Shown here: positions 43,110 through 56,329 of the stretch, in pieces
How the letters are laid out: each line of letters begins with the position of its first letter
How positions within the stretch are numbered: the first letter of the stretch is position 1
Assembly: GCA_036023115.1 (NCBI GenBank)
Contig: JAYKKT010000091.1
Location: 30,823,501-30,887,500 of the forward strand
DNA length: 64,000 nucleotides
Reading direction: 5' to 3'
Source: Brasenia schreberi
Lineage: Eukaryota > Streptophyta > Magnoliopsida > Nymphaeales > Cabombaceae
Position numbers and translations under genes: made by a program
Notes under the pieces: model-generated
The model's database searches: none
Seen by the model: only the letters and a program-made list of their open reading frames with translations
Told to the model about the DNA's origin: nothing

Positions 43110-44100
43110 AACATACACATAGAAAAAATTATTATTAATATTATCATCATCATGATTACAAATTTACTTTTATAACAGGTACTAAAAATAAATTCTTTTG
43201 ACCCTAAAATTTTTTACTCTTACGATTTAGAGCCAATATTCCTTTAATATTTTAAGTCATCCATGCTTACTTTTCTATGCTATGAAGTCTCATAGGCCCC
43301 AAACTTTTATGATTTAAGGCATCAAATTGTCCCAAACATTTAAGTTACATAAAAGAAATTGTATATTACTATTATTATTGCTTTACATTTATCATTGTAA
43401 TAGAAAAGAATTTTATATTTATAAAACTAATCATTACTTATAATCTCATTCTTTCTCAGCCATGGTTTTATTCTTCTTTTTAATAGTAATTTTCTGAAAC
43501 TGCTTTTCATCAGGACGTATTTTTCCATAGTAATTTTTTAACATTGGAGAAAAAGTATTAACAAGAAATATTGTTGTAAAAGCAATATGGTTTTTCGTGA
43601 ATAAAGAATTGGATTTCTTCCGATCGATGAATAAGATATGTCACCACCATTCACAATTCCTAATATAGAACTGGTAAACGAGTTGAAAGAACTGCACATA
43701 TTCAACACATTTCCTGTCGTGGTCGTATATAGATGACAACGAAAAACATGATCATGGATGTGTTTGTTTTGATCTTTCATCTCTCAAGAATGTTCTAGGG
43801 TAACCTTATCAAAACTTATATAAGAATAGATCTTTCTATAAAAATAAGCATTTGGAGCTAGTGATAAGTAGCTTTAAAATAACGTTTGGCATCAATGAGT
43901 GCTTCTCAATGGCCTATACTTAACCATTTTCAAAACAAATGCAATCAATGGCCTTTTACAAAATTTAACCTAAAAAAGGTTTCAAAGGGACTTAGTTATT
44001 CGAAGCACTTGTTGCAATATAGTCATACAACTTTGTGATGCATAAATTTGTACCAAAAAACAAAAGATAACATGACCCATTGTAATAAATTGAGTCGGAC
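43110..44100. other. No gene recognised
   Basis: AT-rich sequence. A 3' LTR of the gypsy element starting at about 44100 would be expected here, but I could not match it to the LTR at 48500-49740. Confidence 0.35.
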
Positions 44101-47100
44101 CGGATCCAATTTGATTCAATTTATTACATTTTATCCCCTTAAAGAAATTTTGTCCTCAGAATTTGGAAAAGACCCGAAGAGATTAGGATACTTCTCTTGT
44201 ATCTCATCATCAAGCTCCCAAGTAGCTTCGCTTGGCAAATGATGATTCTAGTGTACTTTTACCGTCTTCAAAACTCGATGACGCAAGATTTTTTCTTTTC
44301 TATTTAAGATGGCTATGTGCACCTCTTCATAAGACAAATCTTCACGTATGTGAAGCAGCTTGACCTCAATGACATGCAAATGATAAGGAGTATACTTCCG
44401 CAACATGAATACATGAAATATGTTAGGCACTCCAATCAACGATGACAGCAACAACAATTGGTAGGCAACATCTCCAATTTGTTTCATGATCTGGTATGGT
44501 CCAATATACCTAGGACTGAACTTATCTTTCTGTCCGAAGCGAGTCACTCCTCGAGCTGGAGAGACTTTTAAAATACATAATTGTCAACCATAAACTCTAG
44601 ATCACAACGTCTCTTATTTGCGCAACTCTTTTGTCGTTCTTGAGTTGCTTTAATGCATTGACGAACCAAGTTCATCTTATATGACGATTATCGACGTATC
44701 TCTAGACTTGTTGCAGGTCGTAGCCTAGGGACATCCTAACATAGTGGAGTCTTACATTTTTTCCCATAAAGCATCTCGTAAGACGACATCCCAATGCTCT
44801 CTTGGTAACTATTATTATAAGCAAACTTAATCAAGTGTAACTAGTTATCCTATTGGTCCTTGCTATGTAACATACATGCTCAAAACATATCCTCTAGAGT
44901 TTGAATAGTACATTTAGCTTGCCCATCGATCTGTGGGAGAAAGGTCATGCTAAATTATAATCTTGTTTGTAAAGTATCTTATAAGCTCTACTAGAAATGA
45001 GAGGTAAAGCGAGGATCTCTATCCAAAGTAATGGTCTATGACACACCATAGAACATAACGATCTTAGTGATGTAAATAACAGTTAATATAAATACTAACA
45101 AATTCTTTCAAATGGGTATACATCGTATAACTTTAGTAAGTTTGTTGACAATTACTTGGATAACATCGTACTTCTTTGAGGTGAGAGGAAGTCTAATAAC
45201 AAAGTTTATGTTAATATGTTGTCATTTTCTTCCAACAATAGGTAATGGTCTCAAGGTTCTTGCAGGTCGTAGGTGATCTGCTTTTATCTTCTGACAAGTC
45301 ATACATATAATCACAAATTCATCAATGACCTTTTTCATTTCATACCAATGGTACTGTCACCTTAAGTCTTTATACATCTTTATGCTACTAGGATGAATGC
45401 TAAAGCGACTACGATACACTGATTTCAAGATCTCCTTTCGAAGTGACTCATCGTTAGGCACACATACACATTCCTCAAATCGTAAGGAATCATCATCGTC
45501 GTGTATCTGATATTCGAGTCAACCACCACCATGAATCTCATTTATAATCATCATCAACTCAAATCATCTCTCTGTACTATAAGTACTCTCAACCAAAGTT
45601 TGGGTATCACTCGTACTAGGGTAGAATAGTGAGCTAATGACAACTTTCCTTTCTTGCTAAGAGCATTTGCGACTACATTAGGTTTTTCGGAGCTTTAAGT
45701 CATGCATTGGATAATTTACTTCATGTTTCTTTAGTTGTTATGATATATAAGATATAACTTTATCTTTTTGTATCAAAATACAACCAAGACCTTTATTTGA
45801 AGCATCACAATAAACTCTGAAGTATTTGTTATTAACTAGCAATGCTAATACTGGTGTGGAAGTCAATTTTATCTTTTAACTCTATAAAACTCTGTTCACA
45901 TTTATCTGTCTATTAAAATCGAGTATTCTTCTTCGTTAATCAGGTGAGAGGAGCTGCAATACTAGAAAAACCCTCAATAAACCTTCAACAATATCCAACA
46001 AGCCCAAGAAAACTACGTATCTCAGAGACGCTCTTCGGTCTTTCCCAATTGACTATGGTCGTGACTTTAACTAGATTTACAGAAATATCATCCTTAGATA
46101 TAATTTGACCATGAAAGCCAACATTCTCCAACCAGAAATCACACTTAGAGAACTTAGCATATAATTGTTTTTTTTGTAACAAACAAAGTATGATACATAG
46201 GTGCTCAGCATGCTCCTCCTCGCTCTTAGAATATATTAAAATATTATCAATAAATACCACGATGAATCTATCCAAATAATCTTGAAATACCCGATTCATC
46301 AAGGCATGAATGTTGTTGGGGTGTTGGTTAACCAAAAAAGGTATCACTAAGAATTCATAATACCCATAACGAGTCTTAAAAGTCATCTTAGGTATATTAG
46401 TTTCTTGTATCATCAACTGATAATATCCAAACCGAAAATCAATCTTCAAAATTATGCGAACTTCCTACAACTGATCGAATAAGTCATCAATTTTGAATAG
46501 TGAATACTTGATTTTATAATCACTCGATTAAGTTATTGATAATCGATACAAAGCTAAAGAGAGTCATTCTTCTTTTTCATAGATAAATTGGAGCTCCCCA
46601 TAGTGAGGCACTTGATCGAACAAAGCACTTCCCTAATAATTCTTACAATTAAGCCTACAACTCTCGCAACTCTATAGGAGTCATATAATAGGAAGCTCTA
46701 GATATAGGATTAACACCTTGCTCTAAATCAATAGTAAACTCTACATATCGTTTTGGAGGTAATCTATATAAGTCGTCACGAAAAACATTATGAAATTCAT
46801 TAATTATACTCATATCATTCAATAACTTCTCTTCAGTACCAAACTGCATAACAAATATTAAGTATCATTCGTATCCATTTCGTATATAATTATACGCCTG
46901 AAGAGCAGATATAACAGATATCGAGTCTTCTCTTCCTGTCCTTGAAATACAAAAGTGGCCTCTCGAGAAATAGAGAAAGTGATCTATAACTTCTTGCAAT
47001 CAATCATAACATGATTCATAGATAACCAATCAATTCCCAAAACTACATCGTAATTGGAAATCCCAATAAAATATAGTTGGCTCTCAAATTATGTCCACCA

Positions 47101-48500
47101 ATTATCACAAAACAATCTCGCAAAATTTCATGTAAAATAATAACATCCCATTAGGAAAACATACAAAGAATCCCTCTAATGGTTTTGGGTCCAAACTCAT
47201 ACAACTTACAAAAATAGGTGACACAAAACAATGTGTTGTACTTAAGTCAAACAAAACACGTGCAAGTATATAACAAATAGATAAGGTATTGATAACCAAA
47301 TGAGAGGTATCTGACTCCTAACCCTCTATATCATAAACACATCCCTTATTAGTTACTTGAGGCTAAGGTAATCGAGGTGACCCTTGTTGACAAATAGGTA
47401 TCAGAGAGCAAGCCAGCCCCATAATACTTCTCTAAGTTGAGGAAGGGGGATAATACAAGTTCGTGGACAATCAGTCTTACGATGCCCGAACTCCTTACAT
47501 ATGAGCAACGACTCCTCATGTTCTCCTTTTATATAGTGCTAAATTATTATACTTAATATTGCTTAAAGTTTTTATCCAAAGAACATACTCTAATCCTATG
47601 TCATTTGCCTCTACAATTATAACAAGTGATCCTACAATTATGTTAACTACTTTGATCACAAGGAGGCTCACCATTCACCTGTATTACCCTTATAATGTAG
47701 CATATTAGTCTCTACATGGGATAGTAGTAGCTTGTAACTCATCAATATCTATATATATCTTCTCTCTTAGTGACTTACGGATCAGATCAGAAAGCCTTCA
47801 AAAATACTTATTTGCTCGTATCTCAGGAATTATCATACTAGGGTCAAACTACGACAACCTTAAGAATTGGTTTTGGTTTATACATTCTCTCACTATTAGA
47901 TTTTTTTTCTACAACTGATTGAACTCAAGTTTCAGTCGCATCTGATCATTATGTCAAAAGAAATGATCAAAAATGTCTTTTTAAATGTCTCAAAGTCTAA
48001 TGAGTACTACGTGTTCCTTTTTATGCTCTTAACCATTATTTGGCGTTCCTTTCGATTAGATTGGATGCTAACTATACCCTCCTCTCTTCATTGGTGTAAG
48101 CGAATATAACAAAAGTGTTCTCAAGTTTATCAAATCACTCGTAGGGTTCCAATAAATTTGTAATTACACCCATTTTTTATCAAATATTATATTGTTACGG
48201 TGGATTCTCTTAGAACATTTTGCAACATGTTAATCATCTAGTCAAGCAATGTTGTAACATCTTGATCACCTTATATAAGTGGAATATGTGGTAGCACTAG
48301 AGGTCCCTGAGATATCGTTAGTAGTGCCTCAACTGACGCAGTCGATCCGTATGATGCATTTCCACATTAGTATCTCCCATAACGCTCGAAGTTATGTTCA
48401 AGTTGAATCCTCGAGAGTCTTGCATATAAATATAAGATTATATTTTGACAATTGGCTCATTATTACATATACTCTAATAACCATAAGCTCTAATATCAAA
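44100..48500 (-). mobile_element. Ty3/gypsy gag-pol remnant, degenerate
   Basis: Minus-strand order: gag (about 48300-47450); a protease region at 47299-47105 ('LARVLFDLSTTHCFVSPIF', with the usual D-S/T-G-A altered); a pre-RT segment at 46849-46655 ('LPPKRYVEFTIDLEQGVNPI'); RT at 46449-45985 ('MTFKTRYGYYEFLVIPF', 'FIDNILIYSKSEEEHAEHL', where Asn replaces the second active-site Asp, then 'RSFLGLVGYC'); integrase fragments; and a C-terminal module at 44547-44248 ('SPRYIGPYQIMKQIGDVAYQ', 'HVFMLRKYTP') running on to 'SEATWELDDEIQEKYPNLF' at about 44170-44230. There are many stops. The primer-binding site is the complement of 48487-48498. No 3' LTR was found on the left. Confidence 0.85.
48487..48498 (-). 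other. Primer-binding site of the gypsy element (altered)
   Basis: On the minus strand this reads TGATATTAGAGC, two changes from the initiator-Met match TGGTATCAGAGC. It is positioned just inside the LTR that lies to its right. Confidence 0.7.
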
Positions 48501-49740
48501 ATATCATACCTACTATAGTCGCGATCATGGCAAGACCCAAACTAATGCCACGTGAACGCTTCTCGCATGGGCATAATCGTGAGCAGTAGCCAAATACAAT
48601 ACTAATTTAATTAAAATTAAGTGAGATATCTTGCTTAAATAAATACTCACACCAAAGTTCTAAACAATATGCTCAAAATGGTGTGGAGCCCTCCAAATAA
48701 AAAGATTTTATAAATCATTTAATACTTATCGTATCATCTAAAATAAAAAGGTAATTCTATCCAACTACTACTCTGTTTCGTACGCATTGAAAGTGTTAGC
48801 TTCAAGACGAGCTATAAAATAATAGGGTGAGCTCCGACACATCTCACTAGAGAGGTTAAATATCTTTAAATAGAATTCATACTAAAGGAATGCAAAATTT
48901 CATAATCATTTCATAACAAATCATAATTTTATCTTTAAATTATTATCTCAAATTCATACTCACACATTCACATACGCATACGCACATCATTAGTTACGAT
49001 AATTAAAGCACATATTGTGTCTACCCCAAAGGCCACAAGAGTCGTTCGGCCCCCCTAACGTAACCTCGGTAATCCCATCCAAAAAGGTAACGACGTAGAT
49101 TATCATGGCAGAATACCCAGAAACACATGTTGTATTCGCCCTAATTTGGATCACCCGAGGGACTTGCAAGTCTTTAGAGACCCCACATAACTCACATAAG
49201 TATGACTCATATGTTCACACTTCATTATATTTGTAAAACCAATTATAGCTTATCACATTCATAAATCATATTCAGATCTATAAATATTCAAATCTATATC
49301 CATACAATATTTAAATATTGTATTCATACAACACATGCATACCAAAACGTGTTCTTTATCAACCAATGTCATAAACATGTTATATTTCAAAAGCAGGTTA
49401 TATGTTGGGTCTAAAAATAGGTTTTGAGTCAGAAACAGGACTCGTGTCAGTAGTTGTAGGTTATGTATCGACAAAGTGACACAAGCTACCTATTATAGTT
49501 GCTCAGTTTGGATTGGATATAGAAATATTGTATTCATACAACACATGCATACCAAAACATACTATTTATGAGTCAATGTCATAAACACGTTATATTTCAA
49601 AAGCAGGTTTTGTGTCGAGTTTAGAAATGGGTTTTGAGTCAGAAACAGGACTCGTGTCAATAGTTGTAGGTTATATATCAACACAATGACACAGGCTACC
49701 TACTGTAGTCGCTCAATTTGGATTGGATATAGATCCATGT
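48501..49740 (-). repeat. 5' LTR region of the gypsy element
   Basis: It lies outside the primer site and is a clear reverse-complement match to 50065-51002 (for example the 'gcttctcgc', 'aatcgtgagcag' and 'gtgagctc' neighbourhoods). The outer part is enlarged by a 210-bp tandem duplication (49313-49735). The exact LTR start was not resolved. Confidence 0.7.
49313..49735. repeat. 210-bp tandem duplication (two copies)
   Basis: Both copies begin 'aaatattgtattcatac' (49313 and 49523) and end 'tttggattggatatag', with scattered differences. Each includes 'gagtcagaaacaggactcg'. Confidence 0.9.
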
Positions 49741-50064
49741 ATCAATTCAGATCTAGGACAGTTTAAACGAATCTATATTAGGTTTTGGGTGATTTTAGGG
49801 TCATTTGATATCCGATTTGGATACGGTTTATTCCGTTAGATTCATAGTTAAATAAATTTTAGTTATTTGTAATTATTTAGAGATTAAAATTTGAGAATTT
49901 GGTGCTCATAAGAGTGGCCTAGTAGTTTAGGGATTGGATCTTAACGCTCATTTAGGTAGGAGTTATGCATTCTTTTACAGAACTATGTTAGAAGTAATTT
50001 TTTTGTTTTAAATAGATTTAAATATAAATGATTGATAAATGTTTTATTGATGTTTATGAAATGA
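49741..50064. other. Spacer between inverted LTR copies
   Basis: AT-rich with no gene. It probably contains the outer ends of the two LTR copies. Confidence 0.4.
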
Positions 50065-51002
50065 TGTTCGCAATTATGAGTTATTTGATATGGTTTTGAA
50101 ATGAAATGTGTTTATGGCATTGGTTGATAAAGAGCATGTTTTGATATGTATGTGTTGTATGAATATGGTATTTAAATATTATATGGATATGAATTTGGAT
50201 TTGGATATTTGTGGATTTGAATATGATTTGTGAATGTGATGAACTATAATTGGTTTTAGAAAGGTAATGACGTGTGAACATATGAGTTGTACTTGTGTGG
50301 GTTGTGTCAGGTCTCTAGAGACCTATAGGTCCCTTGGGCAATATGGTTTCAGGCGAATACAGGTTGTGTTCCTAGGCAATCTACCGTGAGAGTCGGTGTT
50401 GTTACTGTCTTAGACGAGGTTACCGAGGTCACGTTAGGGAGGGTCGGACGACTCTGTGGCTTTTGGGGCAAACATGGTATGATATGTAATTATCGTAACT
50501 AATGATGTGTGTATCCATGTGTGAATGCGTGAGTATGAATTTGAGGTCATGATTTAAAGGTGAAACTTTGATTTGTTATGAAATGATTGTGAAATTTTGC
50601 ATACTTTTAATATGAATTCTATTTAAAGATATTTAACCTCTCCACTAAGCTATATGTAAGAGCTCACCTTATTATTTTATAGTTCATCCTAAAGCTGGTA
50701 CTTCCAAGGCGCACGGAGCATAGTAGCAGTTGAATAGAACTACCTTTTATTTTAAATGGTATGATAAGTATTAAACGATTTACAAAATCTTTTTATTTAG
50801 GGTTATGTTTGGTGGGCCCCGTATCATTTTGGGCGTATTGTTTAGAACTTTGAAATGAACATTTATTTAAGCTAGATATTTCACTTGAGTTGAATTAAAT
50901 TAATATTTTATTTGACTGCTGCTCACGATTACGCCTGCGCGAGAAGCGGCCATGTGGCATTGGCTCAGACCGGGTCGTGTGGTGTCCCGAGCAGGTGTGA
51001 CA
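50065..51002 (+). repeat. Inverted LTR copy (solo or truncated)
   Basis: It is the reverse complement of the LTR at 48501-49415 and ends ...GTGTGACA at 51002. No primer site or gag sequence follows, so it is a solo LTR or the remnant of a second element in the opposite direction. It retains intact-looking parts such as 'gctgctcacgattacgcctg'. Confidence 0.75.
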
Positions 51003-51200
51003 CCCTTTGTGTGATCTTATTTTGAACTATCAACCTCAACTAATGATGAGAAGCTCCAATCGCATTGTTAGAAAGCCTTCACCTCTTTATTTTTCTATTA
51101 GTGTGAGGTTTATGCTTTCTGGCTTTTCACGTATGCTCCGCTTTGCTTCTCTTAAGATTTTATTTAAATCTCAAATTTGGGTGTGCAGTGGAGTTGCTTT

Positions 51201-51722
51201 TGTCATGAATGAGAGAGATTCACCATTATTGCACTTGCAGATAGTGCAAAATCAATAAAGTAAAAGATTCAATGATCCATTTAGCATAAAAAAACAATTC
51301 AGTAATCATGCAGGACAGTTGTTAATTTGAAAAAGAAGTTACACTTAAACATAAATTTAATATAAAAGAGGTGATTTGTCATGAATGAGAGATTCACCAT
51401 TATTGCTCTTGCAGATAGTGCAAAATCAATAAAGTAAAAGATTCAATGATCCATTTAGCATAAAAAAACAATTCAGTAATCAAGCAGGACAGTTGTTAAT
51501 TTGAAAAAGAAGTTACACTTAAACATAAATTTAATATAAAAGAGGTGATTTGTCATGAATGAGAGATTCACCATTATTGCACTTGCAGATAGTGCAAAAT
51601 CAATAAAATAAAAGATTCAATGATCCATTTAGCATAAAAAACAATTCAGTAATCAAGCAGGACAGTTGTTAATTTGAAAAAGAAGTTACACTTAAACATA
51701 AATTTAATATAAAAGAAGTGAA
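51201..51722. repeat. Near-identical tandem triplication (units of 174-176 bp)
   Basis: Units start at 51201, 51377 and 51551, each with 'tgtcatgaatgagaga', and end around 'aatttaatataaaaga'. They differ by only a few bases, so the duplication is recent. Confidence 0.95.
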
Positions 51723-52597
51723 TATCAAGGATAAAGAACATTGAAATATACTTAGCACAACGACATGAGTTTAAGGGTGTTCACTCATGATTTGAAGGTC
51801 ATGAGGTCCTTTTATGCTAAATGACTACATTAGGATAAAGTATAAATAAGGATCCCTTTCAAAAATGGAACTCTAACCCGTTGCATACAAAAGGTTATTT
51901 ACGTAGATATTGTGAAAGAGGGAAACGATTGCAATTAGCGAAAGCTAGTATGCATTGTTTCTTTTCAATGTTCTTTTTCATTAAGCCTTTACTAGTAAGG
52001 GTGTGCCACATCAGGTCGGCTTGTCGGGTTCAGGTTGGTGACTTTGGGTTCGGGTCATCTACACCGACCCCTCTTTGCTCAACCCTAGCGAGAGAATTCA
52101 GTCAACCCGACTCGCCATGATTGTAACAAACAATTTATAAGATAAATATCTTGAAACATGGAAATAAAAAAATAAAAACCATATATCTCTTAAAAAGTCT
52201 AAAACTATATGAGATAATCCCATAAATTACAAAAATGCCACAAAAGCATATTCAGATAGGAGAGAGGCACAGATACATATAGTGTGACTAACACAACCAC
52301 TTTGCTTCCAAGTTTGATTTCTTTTGGGAAGCACATGAAATAAAGGCGGAGATTTTGGAGCAGAGTGTTGGCTCAATAGTCTCATGCCTGCAGTGACGAG
52401 TTCGATTTGCAAGGAGGTTCATGCATGTATCGGCGTGTTAGGCTTCGTAATCCATATCCTTTGTAACCAAAACAGAAAGAGGGATTTGGAACCAAAAATT
52501 GAAACATGGTTCCAGTTCCAATCCCAGGTTAGTTCCATGAAAGATTTAACAGAAACCGAACAGTGCAAGTCCCTGATTTCGATTCCATGATGTCTGA
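51723..52597. other. No gene; repeat debris
   Basis: A block at about 52010-52130 is rich in 'gggttcgggt/cgacccg' words as in hAT-like MITEs. A 'ggttccagttcc' block lies at about 52480-52560. No coding motif was seen. Confidence 0.4.
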
Positions 52598-53249
52598 TAG
52601 GGTTGTTCATGTGACGGAGATCTGCTCTCCGTGAGACCCCATCATGAATGGGATGGATTAAAGAGACATTCAGGGTTCGGGAATGGGAATATGGGAGCGG
52701 GTTCAAGAATGATAATCGGAGAGCGAGAAAAATCCCCATGCGAATTGAAGCCACGAACCCGCTAAAGTCAAATTCATTGAGGATCCTAACTTAGTTGCAA
52801 ACTTTTCTTCCCACTCCCTTGTCTTCAATACATGTAGAAAGAAGTAACAATAGAAAAGAAAAAAAATTTAGTATTCTTTTATCAATTGAAATGAAGAAAA
52901 AAAAGGAACACCCAAGATGTTCTTGAGGTTGGTTGTCAATAGTTTTTTATTATTCTTTTCATATAAAATTATTATGATAGTGTGATGAATATTCATAATT
53001 TTAGATATGAATGTTTATGAGAGAAATTAGATATAAATGTTTATGAGATAGGATTCCTGCCACCTTATAGGGTTCCATGTGGTTTGCAAAGATAAAGCCC
53101 AATAGCGACCCGCGGAGGCAGGGATAGAAGGACTTTTGATTCCGTCTCTGGAACCAGGACGGAGATGGAGAGCAGATTCCTAAATCAGGCCAGGAATGGG
53201 GAGGGATTAAGGAGGATCAAGGTCCCTGGCCCCAACTCGAACACTCCTA
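52598..53249. mobile_element. Non-autonomous hAT-like element (652 bp)
   Basis: The left end TAGGGTTGTTC (52598-52608) and right end GAACACTCCTA (53239-53249) are inverted repeats with two mismatches in 11. They are flanked by an 8-bp duplication with one difference (atGtctga at 52590-52597, atCtctga at 53250-53257). There is no transposase inside. It is inserted in a block of 'ggttcc' repeat words that continues on both sides. Confidence 0.75.
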
Positions 53250-53259
53250 ATCTCTGATT

Positions 53260-53980
53260 CTGTTTTGGTTCCGGTCATTACGGTTTTGATTCTGGCCCTG
53301 CTACGATGGCAGTTTAGGTTCAAATCAACCAGTCACACTGTTCAAACCAGCCACCTTTGCCCAAAAGTAAATACAGAAACAGCATACCTGTTTTACAATA
53401 CTGTAATCTTTACTGGCACCCATATTAAATACATGGGTTTAATTAGACAGAATTAGTATTGATAACCTGACTTGGAATCCGGATCTAATTAGACAGAATT
53501 AGTGGGAATACATTTGCTTGAATTCCTCACAAGTTCGATCGGTTTAGTACACTTAAATGATGACGTCGAGGGGGGGGGAGAATTTCAGACACGAAATAAA
53601 AACCAATCAGAAGTACAGCTCCAAAAAATCACGGTTCCACCTAAGGTGACACAACAAAGAAATCGAGTAGTAGCCGAGTCGGTCTCTTTGCTTTGGACAA
53701 GATACAATACACAAACACAACATGAAATAGACGTGACACAGAAAAATGGGAAGATCTCAAGTTCAACAAGAATGATGGGAGAAACTAAATTGTCGGACTC
53801 TCAGAAAGAATATTTAAATACCGGGAGAAGAATCCTGGTTACCAAACTAAACAACACAAATTAAATAACAATAACATTAAAGTCCATAATGAAATTTGGT
53901 GGTCACAAAAATTTTTGCCAAGTCCAGAACAGAGACTACTCTGTAATGACTCAGGTAACTTGAGTAAATGAAGAAGGACT
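53260..53980. other. Intergenic DNA and probable 3' UTR of RPL31
   Basis: No independent gene is visible. The bases just left of 53981 should contain the 3' UTR of the minus-strand RPL31. The plus frame 53502-53864 has no motif. An 'aattagacagaattagt' word occurs twice near 53440 and 53487. Confidence 0.45.
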
Positions 53981-56319
53981 TCAATCGCCTTCCTCAACAA
54001 CCTTGGTCCCCAATCCTTTGAGACCTTCAGGAGGGATTTCTGCCACCGTGACCAAAGAGTAAAGTTCTTCCTTAGCATCTTCCTCATCATTCCTCTTGCG
54101 TGAAATCCGCACTCGTACACGCCGGGGCACACTTCGAATTCCACGGCTCCATATGTGCTTGTTAAGCTTCACATCCACCCTTACATCTGTAGTCCCCATT
54201 GCCTTCTGCGCAAACTTTCTGATCTCCTTGATAGCTTTGGGGGCCATCTTTTTGAAAGTGCTGTTACCAAACTCTTGTGTTACTTCCAAGTAGTTGATGA
54301 CAAAATATGTGAAGATTAAGGCAAGCGAACAAGATCGAAAGGGAAGTAAAGGAAATGGGAAACTGAAGGAAGTTAAAACTAAGCAAGCAAAGAAAACATT
54401 AACACAAGTATTAACATTAATTGCACCTCATAAAAGGAGTAATACCGCACAATCAGCTGTGGGTGCATAGCCACTTATACTACGGTACAGTGACTGAGTT
54501 GGATACTCAAGACACTTGAAATCCATACTTCCCTTGCCTTCAACTCAGCACCATCTACTTTAAATATTTTTAATGTTATGTCACAAAGGCACCCCATGAA
54601 CGTTGATTTTATTTCTTAGTGAATCAACTTGGAAAGACAGTATTTTTCTTTTAGATTTATGAGATATTATTAGAAGAAAAAAAAGAGAATTAAAAATTAT
54701 ATTTACATAAGTATATAAATATATATATATATAATAATAGTGGTATCATAGTCATGCCCCCCCTACACGCACAATCTCAAAAAATTGCAGCCGCACCCAT
54801 GTGACATAGCCACACACATGGATCAAAAGCCTACTATCAGTAAAAGAAAAAGGTCCCGTTTTCAATTTATACAAGAGGAGAATCCCTTCTCTCACATGAG
54901 TCACTTGCAGACTCTCACCGAATTCAGTATTGATTCACGAAGCACTAGGAGTTCAGTTCCATCTAAGGATGTTGAAGCTGCACCGGAGTGAATCTGTTAA
55001 TCCTTCTCTTATTGTTTCTGCACCTTTCCCAAATGTTTGGATTTGGGCTTGTTGAACAATCCAATCTTTCTAAATATTGTAAAGCAAAAGAGAAGATATA
55101 TGTTTCCGCACTCCTGCGTTAACATCTCAGTGACCATATTAACAAATCATACTCTCAGAAGCTGAGAATCAATGACCGTCTGTACATTGAAACAGATTCT
55201 CCAAAATAGAGGATTCCATACAAAATCACAGGCAATGCAAATGAGCGCTGAGATCATGCTGTTTCCTATAACATAAACACAATAGCAGCCATGTATACCC
55301 CTAGGATGTAAGCATGGACTTGCTTCCAATAGACAGTGAAATTGCAAATAGTAGAATTCTATCACCAGAATGACTTGCTAAGCAAAACCATGCACGTTCA
55401 TACTCCAAGTGAAAACAAAGAAGAACCGATTAACATACCAATCTCCAAGTTTATTCACATTAGCATTCCAGATAGATAATTTTTCACAAAATTATGCTAC
55501 AAAGTACCTACAAGCGTCAAAATCTTCTTACCTTTCTAGCTTAACAGTCAGTTTATCTCCCTTTTTCTTACCCCTAGCCCTCTGTATAAGAAGTCAGAAA
55601 TAGATATAGGGACTGAGAAATACACTGTTTGAACAGATGCCAAAAGAAAATTCTCCCTTTCAAATGCAAGGTGGAGGACAAGTGCAAGGAGGAGGACCTC
55701 GCGGCCAGAAGACTAATGAAATTGATAAAAAATAACAGAGAGCAAGTATATAAAGTTATAAACTATATCATGATGACCACGAAAACTAAGCTAGCTTCCA
55801 AAACTAAGAAAATTGCAGGGTTCGTAAAAATAAAAGAGCAGTCGAATATTTAAACACTTTATCATTATGAACACAGACTTCTCCGTTCACGAGAGCGCGT
55901 ATTCTCTTATCCATATCGGTATGTGAGTACAGGAAAAGAGGCATGTTTACCCCCACCCCCACAAACAAGAATACCGTTTATTTCCAATTTCTTCTAAAGG
56001 GTCGACGATTCGATATAAGAGTCGTCCATCTGAACCAAAAATGAGCCATAATACTGCATAAAAGAAACGAATTTACAACTTCAAACAAATCGATCAACAT
56101 CAACAAGCAAATCCTCACAAATCACTAACATAATCAATTCAACAAGTACAAAAGCAACCATAAAGTTGCATCAGATCTACCAGGAAAAGTTCATTACTTC
56201 CATACAACACAGAAAGAGAGAGATAGAGAATACCATCCATGGAGCCGCTTGTGGAGATTGATAGTGTACTCCCTGGTGACAACTTCCTCTCGACGTCCCT
56301 TCCCTCCCTTTTCCACCAT
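53981..56319 (-). CDS. RPL31: 60S ribosomal protein L31 (eL31), two exons
   Basis: Exon 1 is 56319-56234 (86 nt) and exon 2 is 54260-53981 (280 nt, including the stop). The 1973-bp intron has GT and AG ends on the minus strand. The join falls inside a Cys codon (tg|c) and gives 121 aa with no stop, the normal length for plant eL31. Exon 1 encodes '[20 protein letters not shown]'. Exon 2 begins '[20 protein letters not shown]' and contains '[13 protein letters not shown]', '[19 protein letters not shown]' and the C-terminus 'GTKVVEEGD'. The protein sits on the large subunit near the peptide exit tunnel. If unspliced, the exon 2 frame would start with an unrelated nine-residue stretch, so the two-exon model is preferred. 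A telo-box lies just upstream. The gene looks functional. Confidence 0.95.
54261..56233 (-). other. Intron of RPL31
   Basis: No coding content. Short plus-strand frames (54785-54991, 55409-55603, 55629-55853) have no motif. It includes AT-rich tracts near 54620-54740 and a C-rich stretch at 55950-55968. Confidence 0.8.
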
Positions 56320-56329
56320 CGCTGCTTCT

